The translations under genes were made by a program, and so were the position numbers. From CAWDZK01 sp963807005 (lineage in GTDB: Bacteria; Actinomycetota; Actinomycetes; JACCUZ01): a DNA stretch of 64,000 nt. How positions within the stretch are numbered: position 1 is the stretch's first letter; the number at the start of each line of letters is the position of its first letter. A model generated the notes under the pieces. The model was given only the letters and a program-made list of their open reading frames with translations, was not told the DNA's origin and did no database searches. Shown here piece by piece: positions 32,775-41,774 of the stretch. Location of the stretch: assembly GCA_963807005.1 (NCBI GenBank), contig CAWDZK010000006.1, positions 1 to 64,000 of the forward strand. Reading direction: 5' to 3'.

Positions 32775-32987
32775 CGGCCCTTTTTCGGGTCGACGCCCCG
32801 ACTGTCTTGACGCTGCGCCGACGAGTACCCCCCGACGGGCGATGACAGGGCGGGGCAAATCGCCGCACCTCGGGTGGTGCGGCCCCGGGTCCGGGGGCGC
32901 CTTCACGCCCGCGGGCGCGGCCTCCTTTTCGCGTCGCTGCGCCGCAGGCCGCAGGCGTCACCGGCGAGGACACCCGCGGGCACCCGG
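32775..32987. other. Intergenic region upstream of the flavinylation operon
   Basis: Together with the leader this makes about 300 bp between the GH13 gene and the FMN-binding gene. No coding sequence is recognised. It should contain the operon promoter and any terminator of the GH13 gene. Confidence 0.4.
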
Positions 32988-34640
32988 CTAGGGACGCGGC
33001 CGGAGCCAGACGCTGCCGTAGCGCTCGAGTGGCACCGTCAGCCGCCCGTCGGCGTCCGCGGTCGCGGTCCGGTGGCCGAGCGGCTCGGCCAGCTCGGCCG
33101 GCCCGCGCCCGCCGGCCAGCCGGACCGTGGCACGCACCGGCCGGTCGGCCAGGTTGTGCAGCAGGACCAGCGTCCGGTCCTCCCACACCACCTGGTGGGC
33201 CAGCACCGACGGCGCGTCGCAGGACAGCAGGGTGGCCTCGCCCCAGCCCAGCTCAGGGCAGTCCCGGTAGGTCCGGACCAGCGACCGGACGAACGAGTGC
33301 AGCGACGCCGGGTCCGGCCGCTGGTCCGCGACATTGACGAACCTCGGCCCGAGCTCGCCGCGCACCATCGGCGAGACCAGCGACCGGGCCGGTGCGCTGG
33401 AGAAGCCGCCGTTGCGCGCCGAGGTCCACTGCATCGGGGTGCGGACGGCCAGCCGCCCGTCGGCGCCGAGGTTCTCGCCCATGCCGATCTCGTCACCGTA
33501 GAACAGCACCGGCGTGCCGGGCAGGCTGAACAGCAGGCTGAGCACCAGCCGGATCCGGTCCTGGTCGCCGTCGAGCATCGCCGCCAGCCGGCGCCGCAGC
33601 CCCCGGCCGTACACCTGCATCCGCTTGCTCGGGCCGAACGCGGCGAACACCTCGTCCCGCTCGGCGTCGGTGAGCCGGTCCAGGGTCAGCTCGTCGTGGT
33701 TGCGGACGAAGGTCGCCCACTGCGCCTCCGGCGGGATCGCCGGCCGGTCCTGCAGCGCGTGCGCCAGCGGGCCGGCCTCGCCGCGCGCCATGGACAGCCA
33801 CAGGTTCGCCATCGTGATGAAGTCGAACGAGCTGGACAGCTCCTCGGCACCGTCGACGCCGAAGAAGAGCCGCTGCTGGTCGTGCGGCAGGTTCGCCTCG
33901 CCGAGCAGGAACGAGTTGCCCCGACGACGGCCCAGGTAGCCGTGCAGGTCGCGCAGGAACTCGTGCGGGTCGGGCAGCCGCGCCTTCTCCGCGTCGTCGT
34001 CGCTCTGCAGCAGCGCCGGCACCGCGTCCATCCGGAAGCCGTCGATGCCCAGCTCGCTCCAGAACCCGGCGATCCGGGTCAGCTCGTCCCGGACGTCGAC
34101 GTGGGAGATGTCCAGGTCCGGCTGGAACCGGTAGAACCGGTGCAGGTAGTGGCTCTGCGCCTTCTCGTCCCACTCCCAGATGCTGGTCTCGTCGCCCGGG
34201 AACGCGATGTCGGCCGGCGCCGTCGGTGGCGGGTCGTCGTTCCAGACGTACCAGTGGTGGTACGGCGAGTCCGGCCCGGTCCGCGCGGACTGGAACCACC
34301 CGTGCGCCACCGAGGTGTGGTTGGGCACCAGGTCGGCGATCACCCGCAGCCCGCGGTCGTGCGCGGTGCGCAAGAAGTCGACCAGGTCGCCGAGCGAGCC
34401 CAGCCGCGGGTCGACCGTGTAGTAGTCGCTGATGTCGTAGCCGTCGTCCTGCAGCGGGCTGGGGAAGAACGGCATCAGCCACAGGCAGGTCACCCCGAGG
34501 TCGGCCAGGTAGTCGACCTTGCCGGTCAGCCCACGGAAGTCACCCCACCCGTCGCCGTCGGAGTCGGCGTACCGCTTGACGTCGAGGCAGTAGACGACGG
34601 CGGTCTTCCACCACAGGTCGCTGGTGTCGGTGAGACGCAC
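32988..34640 (-). CDS. GH13 alpha-amylase family protein (trehalose synthase-like)
   Basis: 550 aa from GTG 34640. A GH13 TIM barrel: LWWKTAVVYCLDVKRYADSD, then GVTCLWLMPFFPSPLQDDGY (TreS-like), VIADLVPNHTS. The nucleophile Asp is in GFRMDAVP near 203, the acid/base Glu in LLGEANLP near 246, the third Asp in VRNHDEL near 314, and a late LPGTPVLFYGDEIGMGE. The closest known type is maltose alpha-D-glucosyltransferase/trehalose synthase, but the protein lacks the maltokinase part and the family also contains other glucosidases. Confidence 0.85.
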   Translation of the reverse strand: MRLTDTSDLWWKTAVVYCLDVKRYADSDGDGWGDFRGLTGKVDYLADLGVTCLWLMPFFPSPLQDDGYDISDYYTVDPRLGSLGDLVDFLRTAHDRGLRVIADLVPNHTSVAHGWFQSARTGPDSPYHHWYVWNDDPPPTAPADIAFPGDETSIWEWDEKAQSHYLHRFYRFQPDLDISHVDVRDELTRIAGFWSELGIDGFRMDAVPALLQSDDDAEKARLPDPHEFLRDLHGYLGRRRGNSFLLGEANLPHDQQRLFFGVDGAEELSSSFDFITMANLWLSMARGEAGPLAHALQDRPAIPPEAQWATFVRNHDELTLDRLTDAERDEVFAAFGPSKRMQVYGRGLRRRLAAMLDGDQDRIRLVLSLLFSLPGTPVLFYGDEIGMGENLGADGRLAVRTPMQWTSARNGGFSSAPARSLVSPMVRGELGPRFVNVADQRPDPASLHSFVRSLVRTYRDCPELGWGEATLLSCDAPSVLAHQVVWEDRTLVLLHNLADRPVRATVRLAGGRGPAELAEPLGHRTATADADGRLTVPLERYGSVWLRPRP

Positions 34641-34704
34641 GACGGCGTTCCTACCCCGGCGCGCCGCGTCCACCCGCGTCGCCGGGTCCACGCCGGGACG
34701 GCGG

Positions 34705-35739
34705 CTAGCTGAGCGACAGGGGCGCTCCCGCCTGCTCCTCGAACCGGTCCCGGTCCACCCGCTCAAGTGCCTCGAGGACGGCCCGGGCCTCCGCGAAGCC
34801 CAGCGGCTCGGTGCCGAACAGCCACGACGCGACGGACACCGACACGGCCGACCCGTCCGGGTAGACCAGCGTCAGGTATCGCTCCAGGCGCGGGTACCCG
34901 TCCGGGTCCGCCGGGACGTACCAGCGCAGCTGGCCGCCTGGCAGTGCCCCGGCTGCCGAGCACGTGAAGCCCGGGGCGGGGGCGGCGCAGTCCCCGGCGT
35001 CGGTGTGCATCGTCACGAACGTGACGCCGTTGGGGGTGAAGTACTTGAGGTAGCCCTCGTGGCCACGCTCGGTGAAGCTGTGCGCCGGACGCAGCTCGAC
35101 GGTGCCGAACCGGTCTCGCCGCCACCCGGGGAACAACGGGTCGGCGGTCGTCCCGTCGAAGAGGACCAGCGGCATCTCGGCCGCGACCCGGCCGGTGCCG
35201 ACCTGACCGACGACATGGGACACCACGACCACGCCTCCGGCGGCGAGCAGCGGACCGAGCACGACCCCGGCGGCGACGAGACGCAGCCGGGCAGGCCCGC
35301 CGGACCAGAGGAACCCGGCCGGGCCGCAGGCGGCCGCTGCCAGCCCGAGCAGCAGGACCAGGGCGGTCCAGCCCACCGAGGTCGACCGCAGGACGGCGAG
35401 CAGCCACGCGCCGCACGCGACCACCGCCACCGACCCGAGGACCGTCAGGAGCACCGGCTGCAAGCGCCGCCCCGGTGCGAACAGCCGGCGGGCGGCGACG
35501 ACCAGCGCCGTCAGGTAGACCACGGCGACGCCCGCCACGCCGACCACCGCGCCGACGAGGAGCGCCCCCAGTGCCGCCCAGTCGTCGGAGTCGCTGGCGC
35601 CGGACCAGGCAACCACGCCGGCAAGTGCCCCGACGGCGGCGCCGGCCGCGCAGCCGGCGACCAGCGCCAGCACCGGCCCGGCGACCAGCCGCCCCGGGCT
35701 GATCGCCGGCCGCGGCCCCCCGTCGGCACGCGTCGTCAT
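34705..35739 (-). CDS. Hypothetical membrane protein with extracytoplasmic C-terminal domain
   Basis: 344 aa from ATG 35739 (GTG 35754 in frame also possible). Five or so helices in the first 190 residues, e.g. LALVAGCAAGAAVGALAGVV and AGVVLGPLLAAGGVVVVSHVV. A soluble domain follows, with ADPLFPGWRRDRFGTVELRP and FTPNGVTFVTMHTDAGDC, and a second Cys nearby. I do not recognise the family. Overlap with other genes is none; 64 bp separate it from the GH13 gene. Confidence 0.7.
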   Translation of the reverse strand: MTTRADGGPRPAISPGRLVAGPVLALVAGCAAGAAVGALAGVVAWSGASDSDDWAALGALLVGAVVGVAGVAVVYLTALVVAARRLFAPGRRLQPVLLTVLGSVAVVACGAWLLAVLRSTSVGWTALVLLLGLAAAACGPAGFLWSGGPARLRLVAAGVVLGPLLAAGGVVVVSHVVGQVGTGRVAAEMPLVLFDGTTADPLFPGWRRDRFGTVELRPAHSFTERGHEGYLKYFTPNGVTFVTMHTDAGDCAAPAPGFTCSAAGALPGGQLRWYVPADPDGYPRLERYLTLVYPDGSAVSVSVASWLFGTEPLGFAEARAVLEALERVDRDRFEEQAGAPLSLS

Positions 35740-35919
35740 CGGCACGGACCCCACCGTGCCGGACCGGGTGCCTCATGGCCGTGACCCGGGGACCCGGTGC
35801 CCCGGCGTGTCCGGACCCCCGCAGCGCGGCCCGGCCGGAACTGCCCACAGCGCCGCAGGTGCAGCGAGCCTGTGGACAACTCGGGCACGGCTCCGTCGGT
35901 CTTTCCTACCGTCGTCGCG

Positions 35920-36222
35920 GTGAGCGAGATCGAGGTCGACCCGGCGCTGCTCGCGGCCACGGGGAGCCGGCTCCGCCAGGCCGTCGAGGTCGCCGAGCAG
36001 GTGGCCGCCCGGCGGGGCGAGCTCGCCGCCCTGGCCGACGATGCGGGGCACGGGGGGCTGACCGAGGCGGTGCACGAGTTCCTGGGCCGGTGGGCGCACG
36101 GGCTGGGTTGCCTGGTCGAGGACGCCGACGCGCTGGCCACGATGCTCACCGACGCCGGCAGCGGGTACGTCGAGCTGGAGACCTCGATCGCCGCCGCTGC
36201 CGGCCCGGGGCCGGCGCGGTGA
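35920..36222 (+). CDS. EspC/WXG-like small protein, probable type VII secretion partner
   Basis: 100 aa from GTG 35920. All-helical: VDPALLAATGSRLRQAVEVA, then a turn, then LTEAVHEFLGRWAHGLGCLV and DALATMLTDAGSGYVELETS. The C-terminal YVELE matches the YxxxD/E signal of type VII (ESX) substrates, and the pattern resembles EspC-type proteins. It overlaps the toxin-like gene by 4 bp (GTGA), as in other WXG-partner/toxin pairs. Confidence 0.65.
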   Translation: MSEIEVDPALLAATGSRLRQAVEVAEQVAARRGELAALADDAGHGGLTEAVHEFLGRWAHGLGCLVEDADALATMLTDAGSGYVELETSIAAAAGPGPAR

Positions 36223-37706
36223 CCGCCCTGCACACCGGCGCCACCGTCACCGAGGTGGTCCCCGGCAGCCCGGACGACCTCGACCGGCTGGTCGCCCGGT
36301 GCCGCACCGTCGCCGACGGGCTCGGCGGAGCCGCCGCCCGGGTCCGCGCCGTCGACTCCGGCGAGTGGGTCGGCCCGGCCGGCGACGCGTTCCGCGCGGT
36401 GGTCGACGTCGAGCCCGCCCGGCTCGACGCCGCGGCCGGCGCGTTCGCCGCCACCGCTGGAGCTGTCCACGGCTACGCCGCCGTCCTGCGCGAGGCCCAG
36501 GGCAGCGCCCGCGCCGCGATCACCCTGCACGAGCACGCCGTGGCCGCCGGCCGGGCCTGGCAGGCCCAGGTCGAGCAATACGAGGCCGACGCCCGCGCCG
36601 CCCGGACGGCCGACGACCCGGTGCGGGCACTCGACCGCCTGGTCCCTCCGCCCGCGGACGACCCGGGTGCCGACGACCGGGGCCGTGCCGAGACGCTGCT
36701 GGCCGACGCGCGCGAACGGGTCCGCGCCGCGGGCTGCGCCGCAGGCCGACGGGTCGCGGCGGCGTGGGCGGACGCGCCGCGCGAGCCGCACTGGTGGCAG
36801 CAGGCCGGCCACGTCGTCGCCGAGATCGGCAGGGGCGCGTGGGAGGCGACCGCCGGGATGGTGGAGCTCGCCTGGTCGCTGTCATCGACCCGGATGCTGG
36901 TCGACCCGCTGGGCTGGCAGCGCGACGTGACCGACCTCGGCGACGGCCTCGTCCACGGCGTCCAGCACCCGGTCGAGCTCGGCAAGGCCCTGGTCGACTG
37001 GGACACCTGGGCCGAGTCGCCGGGGCGGGCGGTCGGGCACCTGGTTCCCGACCTGGTGCTGGCGCTGGCCACCGCCGGCAGTGGCACGGTCGCCAGCCGG
37101 GCGGCCCGCGGTGCCGAGGCGCTCGACCACGTCGCTGATGTCGCTGATGTCGCCACCACCTTCCAGCGGCTGGACCGGCTCGGCGAGGGCGCGGAGCGGC
37201 TCACGTACCTGCAGCGCGCCCGCAACGCGCTCAGCGGCCCGGCCGGACCCGAGCCGAACCTGCCCGGCACCCCCGCGGGGCTGGCCGGGTCGTGGCAGAG
37301 CACACCGGCGTACCCGCACGCCGACGCCTGGTACAACGCCCGGCTGCAGCCGGGCGACGAGATCGCGTTCGGCTCGCTCACGTCGCAGGCGACGCCCACG
37401 CCCGGCGGCTTCGTGGTGCCCCGCTCCGTCCTCGACGACGTCGGCTCGGACGCCGTGCGCTACAACGAGGGCCTGCAGATCCGGCCGTACCAGGGCACCT
37501 ACCGTGACGAGACCACCGTGGTGCGGGTCAACCAGCCGCTGGACGTCGCCGTCTCCTACGCCCGGGCCAACCCGCAGTACGGTCCCGGCGGGCTGCGGCA
37601 GGTCTTCATCCCGGACGTCGACAGGCTGCCCGCGACCGCGTTCACCCAGGTCGAGCGGCGGCCGATGACCCGCCTGGACGCCCGCGTCCCGGTGCCGCCG
37701 GGGTGA
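36219..37706 (+). CDS. Probable type VII secreted polymorphic toxin
   Basis: 495 aa from GTG 36219. Residues 1-190 are a WXG-like helical delivery domain (SPDDLDRLVARCRTVADGLG, GEWVGPAGDAFRAVVDVEPA, YAAVLREAQ). A middle part (200-330) has GAWEATAGMVELAWSLSSTR and a short hydrophobic GHLVPDLVLALATAGSGTV. The C-terminal 140 residues form a compact domain with PGDEIAFGSL, GLQIRPYQGTYRDETTVV and RVNQPLDVAVSYARANPQYG. I do not recognise this toxin fold, but its place after a variable linker and before a small acidic gene is typical of polymorphic toxins. Confidence 0.65.
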   Translation: MTALHTGATVTEVVPGSPDDLDRLVARCRTVADGLGGAAARVRAVDSGEWVGPAGDAFRAVVDVEPARLDAAAGAFAATAGAVHGYAAVLREAQGSARAAITLHEHAVAAGRAWQAQVEQYEADARAARTADDPVRALDRLVPPPADDPGADDRGRAETLLADARERVRAAGCAAGRRVAAAWADAPREPHWWQQAGHVVAEIGRGAWEATAGMVELAWSLSSTRMLVDPLGWQRDVTDLGDGLVHGVQHPVELGKALVDWDTWAESPGRAVGHLVPDLVLALATAGSGTVASRAARGAEALDHVADVADVATTFQRLDRLGEGAERLTYLQRARNALSGPAGPEPNLPGTPAGLAGSWQSTPAYPHADAWYNARLQPGDEIAFGSLTSQATPTPGGFVVPRSVLDDVGSDAVRYNEGLQIRPYQGTYRDETTVVRVNQPLDVAVSYARANPQYGPGGLRQVFIPDVDRLPATAFTQVERRPMTRLDARVPVPPG

Positions 37707-38101
37707 CGGCCGACCGTGACGACGGCACCCGGTTCCGAGAGGATGGTGCGATGAGCGGATCTCCGGACGGCGACGACCGCGAGGTGATCGACGCGCAGGA
37801 CCGCCCCGGCGAGCCGGCGATGAGCCATCTCGCCCCGGTGATGCTGGCGCTGGTCGAGGCCGGCAACACCGTCACCTACGCCAACGAGAACTTCGGCTTC
37901 ATCCCGCAGCCGGACGGCTGGCACGCGTTCCTCGACCAGCCGATCGACTTCGACCTCATCGAGCGCCGGTTCGTGCTGCCGCCGACGATCCGGCTGGACC
38001 GCGAGAACGACCAGATCTGCGACGACGCATCCTTCTCGCACGTGTACGGCGGAGACGCCCAGCGCCGGATGCGCGCCGCCCCCGGGCACCCCGACGCCTG
38101 A
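37703..38101 (+). CDS. Probable immunity protein of the adjacent toxin
   Basis: 132 aa from GTG 37703 (4-bp overlap with the toxin gene). An ATG at 37751 with GAGAGGA upstream could instead be the start, giving 116 aa. It is acidic and soluble, with HLAPVMLALVEAGNTVTYAN, FIPQPDGWHAFLDQPIDFDL and EIDR-like ERRFVLPP. No family is recognised. The immunity role is inferred from position, size and charge only. Confidence 0.5.
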   Translation: MTADRDDGTRFREDGAMSGSPDGDDREVIDAQDRPGEPAMSHLAPVMLALVEAGNTVTYANENFGFIPQPDGWHAFLDQPIDFDLIERRFVLPPTIRLDRENDQICDDASFSHVYGGDAQRRMRAAPGHPDA

Positions 38102-38218
38102 CGGCCGGCCGTTGGGACTGCGAGGCACGGCGGGACCGAAGTCGGGCCGTTGGTCCCTGGGGTCGCGGCCGTCCCCTCTGCACGCTGAGGGGAACAGACC
38201 GTCGAGGAGAGGTCCGCC

Positions 38219-39220
38219 ATGGCGTCGACACGACCCCGCGCCGGGGTGACGGCACTGCCCGCCCGGCAGCCCGACCCGCCCGAGGAAGTTGGCGCGCCGG
38301 CCGACGAGGCGCAGACCACCGGCGACGGGCTCACCGTCACGGTCGGCGACGAGCAGTGGACGGTCGCCGAGCTGGCGGCGCGCTACCTCGAGACCAGCCA
38401 GGAGCTCACCGCGCTGCAGAAGAGGGCCCGCGACGCCCTGCGCACCCAGCGGGCCGAGCTGGAGCTGCGCCCGTGGCAGGTCGAGCTGCTCAAGATGCAG
38501 CGCCACCTCGAGACCACCCGGCAGCGGATGATCGTGGTCTTCGAGGGCCGCGACGCCGCCGGCAAGGGCGGCACGATCCGCCGGGTCACTCGCTACATGA
38601 ACGAGAAGCACTACCGGGTGGTCGCGCTGGCCAAGCCCACCGACGAGCAGCGCACCCAGTGGTACTTCCAGCGCTACGTCGCGCAGTTCCCCACCGGCGG
38701 CGAGGTCGTCCTGTTCGACCGCAGCTGGTACAACCGCGCGATGGTGGAGCCGGTCTTCGGCTTCTGCAGCGACGAGGAGTACGACAACTTCGTCCACGGC
38801 GTCACCGGCTTCGAGAAGGACCTGGTGCGCCAGGGGACGATCCTGGTGAAGCTCTACTTCAGCGTCACCAAGACCGAGCAGGCCCGGCGGTTCGGGCGCC
38901 GCCGCGACGACCCGCTGCGGGAGTGGAAGCTCAGCGAGGTCGACATGCAGGCCCAGGACCGGTGGGACGACTTCACCGAGCGCAAGTACCAGATGCTGCG
39001 CCGCACCAGCACCGTCGCCGCCCCGTGGACCATCGTCCGGTCCGGGGACAAGCAGCGGGCCAGGTTGAACGCGATGAAGGTCATCCTCAACGCCGTCGAC
39101 TACGCCGACCGCGACACGTCGCTGGACTGGGTGCCCGACCCCAAGGTCGTGGTCTCCGGGCCCGAGGAGATCAGCCTGATGGAGGCCGAGCGGATCCGGA
39201 AGGGCCGGTTCACCGGATGA
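38219..39220 (+). CDS. ppk2: Polyphosphate kinase 2
   Basis: 333 aa, ATG 38219 with GGAGAGG 8 nt upstream. PPK2 transfers phosphate between polyphosphate and nucleotides. Walker A is FEGRDAAGKGGTIRR near residue 107, the lid/Walker B segment VLFDRSWYNRAMVEPVFGF near 165, and the basic phosphate track FGRRRDDPLREWKLSEVD. A 100-residue N-terminal extension precedes the domain (helical, QELTALQKRARDALRTQRAE). Overlaps the second PPK2 gene by 4 bp. Confidence 0.92.
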   Translation: MASTRPRAGVTALPARQPDPPEEVGAPADEAQTTGDGLTVTVGDEQWTVAELAARYLETSQELTALQKRARDALRTQRAELELRPWQVELLKMQRHLETTRQRMIVVFEGRDAAGKGGTIRRVTRYMNEKHYRVVALAKPTDEQRTQWYFQRYVAQFPTGGEVVLFDRSWYNRAMVEPVFGFCSDEEYDNFVHGVTGFEKDLVRQGTILVKLYFSVTKTEQARRFGRRRDDPLREWKLSEVDMQAQDRWDDFTERKYQMLRRTSTVAAPWTIVRSGDKQRARLNAMKVILNAVDYADRDTSLDWVPDPKVVVSGPEEISLMEAERIRKGRFTG

Positions 39221-40029
39221 CAGCGCGCGCGGCAGAGCAAGCCGGGCACCGGCCCGAGCAGATGAGCACGTCGACGTACGAGCGGCACCTGGCCAAGCTG
39301 CAGCGCGAGCTGGTCAAGCTCCAGGAGTGGGTGGTCCACGAGGGACTGAAGGTCTGCGTGCTCTTCGAGGGCCGCGACGCCGCCGGGAAGGGCGGCACCA
39401 TCAAGCGCATCGTCGACCGCACCAACCCGCGCGTCGTGCGGGTCGTCGCGCTGGCCAAGCCGACCGAGCGGGAACGCACCCAGTGGTACTTCCAGCGGTA
39501 CGTCGCCGAGCTGCCCGCCGCCGGCGAGATCGTGCTGTTCGACCGCAGCTGGTACAACCGGGCCGGCGTCGAGCGGGTGATGGGCTTCTGCACCGACGAG
39601 GAGTACGAGGAGTTCCTCCGGGCCACCCCGGCGCTGGAGGCGATGCTCATCCGCTCCGGGATCATCCTGGTCAAGTACTGGTTCTCGGTGAGCGACGAGG
39701 AGCAGGAGCACCGCTTCCAGGATCGGATCCGCAACCCGCGCAAGCAGTGGAAGCTCAGCGAGATGGACCTGCAGTCGCGGGCCAGGTGGGTCGACTACTC
39801 CCGGGCGAAGGACCGGATGTTCGAGTTCACCGACACCAAGCTCTCGCCGTGGTGGGTGGTCGACGCCGACGACAAGCGCCGGGCCCGGCTCAACTGCATC
39901 CACCACCTGCTCTCCCTGATCCCTTACGAGGACACCACCTCGAAGCCGTTGGTGCTGCCTCCTCGGCAGTCCGACAACTACGTCCGACCCCCGCAGGGCG
40001 AGCTGACGACCGTGCCGCCGGCGTACTGA
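39217..40029 (+). CDS. ppk2: Polyphosphate kinase 2, second tandem copy
   Basis: 270 aa from ATG 39217 (ATGA overlap). It keeps the full PPK2 domain: FEGRDAAGKGGTIKRIVDRT near residue 50, FDRSWYNRAGVERVMGFC, FQDRIRNPRKQWKLSEMD. It lacks the long N-terminal extension of the first copy. Divergence between the copies suggests different nucleotide preference (GDP, ADP or AMP), which sequence alone cannot settle. Confidence 0.92.
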   Translation: MTARAAEQAGHRPEQMSTSTYERHLAKLQRELVKLQEWVVHEGLKVCVLFEGRDAAGKGGTIKRIVDRTNPRVVRVVALAKPTERERTQWYFQRYVAELPAAGEIVLFDRSWYNRAGVERVMGFCTDEEYEEFLRATPALEAMLIRSGIILVKYWFSVSDEEQEHRFQDRIRNPRKQWKLSEMDLQSRARWVDYSRAKDRMFEFTDTKLSPWWVVDADDKRRARLNCIHHLLSLIPYEDTTSKPLVLPPRQSDNYVRPPQGELTTVPPAY

Positions 40030-40376
40030 CCGTGCTGCGGTGCCCTCGTCCGGCCGACGTCAGGGTCGATGTCGCTCTCCGTCGTCGGCGGTGTGCGCTG
40101 CGGTGCCACCCGGCCGGACTGTGCTGGACGCCACACCACGATCGGACTAGTGCGGTCGGGCTAGGTCAGGGATGGCCCGGCGGTGGCGGATGTGACGGAT
40201 GTTCCGTCCCGGCCGGGTCCCGGGCTATGTCCGCGTCCCCTTTGTCCGATCGGCGCGGCCGGCCCCGGCCGGCGGGGGTGCGACCACCCCCCCGCTCTGC
40301 CTATGGCGTGGACACGGCGGTCCTACCTAGCGTCGGAGACGGGTCTAGGGGCAGGCCCGAGGGAGGGGGGGCTTTG
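40030..40376 (+). other. Intergenic region before the sensor kinase; promoter likely
   Basis: About 350 bp with no gene recognised. A strong ribosome binding site (GGGAGGGGGG) ends it, before the kinase ATG at 40377. No clear -10/-35 pair can be picked. Confidence 0.4.
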
Positions 40377-41024
40377 ATGAACGACGCCGTTTTCGCGGCG
40401 GGGGTGGGGAACCGAGCGGACAGAGGGGTGGAACGCTCGCTCTGTCACGACCTGAAGACACCGCTGGCCGCGGTGCTGGTGATCGCGTCCGACACGGCAG
40501 CGCTGCCGCCGGACGAGTTCGCCAAGGTCGCTCGCAGCCGGCTGCGCCAGATCGAGGGCCAGGCCGAGCTGCTCGCGGACCTCATCGACGCGACGCTGGG
40601 GCCGGCGCCGGCCGCCGGGGACGCGAGCGAGCCAGCAGCCGATCTCGACGCGACCCTGGCCGTGGCCGTCGCGATGGCCCGCCTCACCTCCCCCGGTGAC
40701 GTCGACCTGGCCGCTGGTGCGGCCGACGTCAAGGTGCCGACCAGCCGCGCGCAGCTGCACCGGGTGGTCAGCAATGTCCTGGCCAACGCGGTCCGTGCGG
40801 CGGGTCCGGCCGGGTCGGTGCGGGTGAGCTCCCGGGTCGCGGACGGGCGTGCCGTCGTCGACATCGACGACGACGGTCCCGGCTGGGGCCAGATCCCCGC
40901 CGGACACGGCCTCGGCCTGGCATACGTCCACGACGTGCTCGACGCGGTGGGTGGATCGGTGTCCGCCTGCCGCTCCACCAGCGGTCGCACGCGGGTGCGT
41001 CTCGACCTCCCACGTCAGCACTGA
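40377..41024 (+). CDS. Cytoplasmic sensor histidine kinase without sensor domain
   Basis: 215 aa, ATG 40377. The H box CHDLKTPLAAVL starts near residue 23, so there is no input domain and no transmembrane helix. The ATPase part is complete: VVSNVLANAVRAA (N box), DIDDDGPGW, AGHGLGLAYVHDVLDAVGG. It may take its cue from another protein. The response regulator starts 4 nt after its stop. Confidence 0.85.
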   Translation: MNDAVFAAGVGNRADRGVERSLCHDLKTPLAAVLVIASDTAALPPDEFAKVARSRLRQIEGQAELLADLIDATLGPAPAAGDASEPAADLDATLAVAVAMARLTSPGDVDLAAGAADVKVPTSRAQLHRVVSNVLANAVRAAGPAGSVRVSSRVADGRAVVDIDDDGPGWGQIPAGHGLGLAYVHDVLDAVGGSVSACRSTSGRTRVRLDLPRQH

Positions 41025-41028
41025 CAGC

Positions 41029-41691
41029 GTGCGACTCGTCATCTGCGACGACCACCGGCTCCTGCTCGACACGCTGGGTGGTGCGTTGAGCGCCCGCGGG
41101 TACCAGGTGGACGCCCTCGTGACGACGGCCGCCGAGGTCGTGGAGGCCGCCCGCAACCACGACCCGGACATCGCGATCGTCGACGTCCACCTGGCGGTCG
41201 GCGACGGCCTGGAGGCGACGGCTGAGATCGCCCGGAGCTGCCCGCGGACCAAGGTGCTCCTCATGTCGTCGATGGCCGAGGCGGGCGTCGTCCGGCAGGG
41301 GCTGGAGGCCGGCGCAGCCGGATTCGTGCGCAAGGACCAGAGCGTCGAGGCCATCGTCTCCCGGATCGAGCAGGTGGCCGCCGGCGAGGGCGCCTTCGAC
41401 CTGGCGGCTCTGCGCGCGGTCGTCAGGCAGCCGCGCGAGAGCCCCTCCGACCCGCGGCAGCTGCTGCGACGGCTGAGCGAGCGCGAGCGCCAGGTGCTCG
41501 CGCTACTCGTCGAGGGCTACGACACCGCGGCGATGGCCAAGGCGTTGAACATCGCCGACAGCACGGCGCGCACCCACGTGCAGAACGTCCTCACCAAGCT
41601 GGGGGTGCACTCGCGGCTGCAGGTCTCTGCCATGGCAGCGCGCACGGGTCTGGCCGAGCTGCTCGGCCGGTCGCCGGCCCGCCCCGTCTAG
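41029..41691 (+). CDS. LuxR-type (NarL) response regulator
   Basis: 220 aa from GTG 41029. Receiver: VICDDHRLL, phospho-Asp in IAIVDVHL near residue 52, Thr/Ser in VLLMSS, Lys in FVRKDQ. C-terminal LuxR helix-turn-helix: LSERERQVLALLVEGYDTAA to ARTHVQNVLTKLGVHSRLQV. It is the cognate regulator of the kinase just upstream and may control the surface operon downstream. Confidence 0.9.
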   Translation: MRLVICDDHRLLLDTLGGALSARGYQVDALVTTAAEVVEAARNHDPDIAIVDVHLAVGDGLEATAEIARSCPRTKVLLMSSMAEAGVVRQGLEAGAAGFVRKDQSVEAIVSRIEQVAAGEGAFDLAALRAVVRQPRESPSDPRQLLRRLSERERQVLALLVEGYDTAAMAKALNIADSTARTHVQNVLTKLGVHSRLQVSAMAARTGLAELLGRSPARPV

Positions 41692-41701
41692 ACGCCCGGC
41701 T

Positions 41702-41718
41702 ACTACGTCAGGCGTAGT
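41702..41718. promoter_or_regulatory. Inverted repeat upstream of the surface operon
   Basis: ACTACG (41702) and CGTAGT (to 41718) around TCAGG, 11 bp after the stop of the LuxR regulator and 57 bp before the next start. NarL-type regulators bind such short inverted repeats, so this may be the operator of the downstream operon. Confidence 0.45.
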
Positions 41719-41774
41719 CGAAGTTCATGTCAACGGTGGTTCCCGAGAACCCCGGCTGACCAGAAGGTGAACGG

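Noticed and set aside
32691..32987. Known riboswitch (c-di-GMP, FMN, cobalamin) before the flavinylation operon
   Set aside because: None of the conserved cores of these classes is present; only an unassigned structured region is reported.
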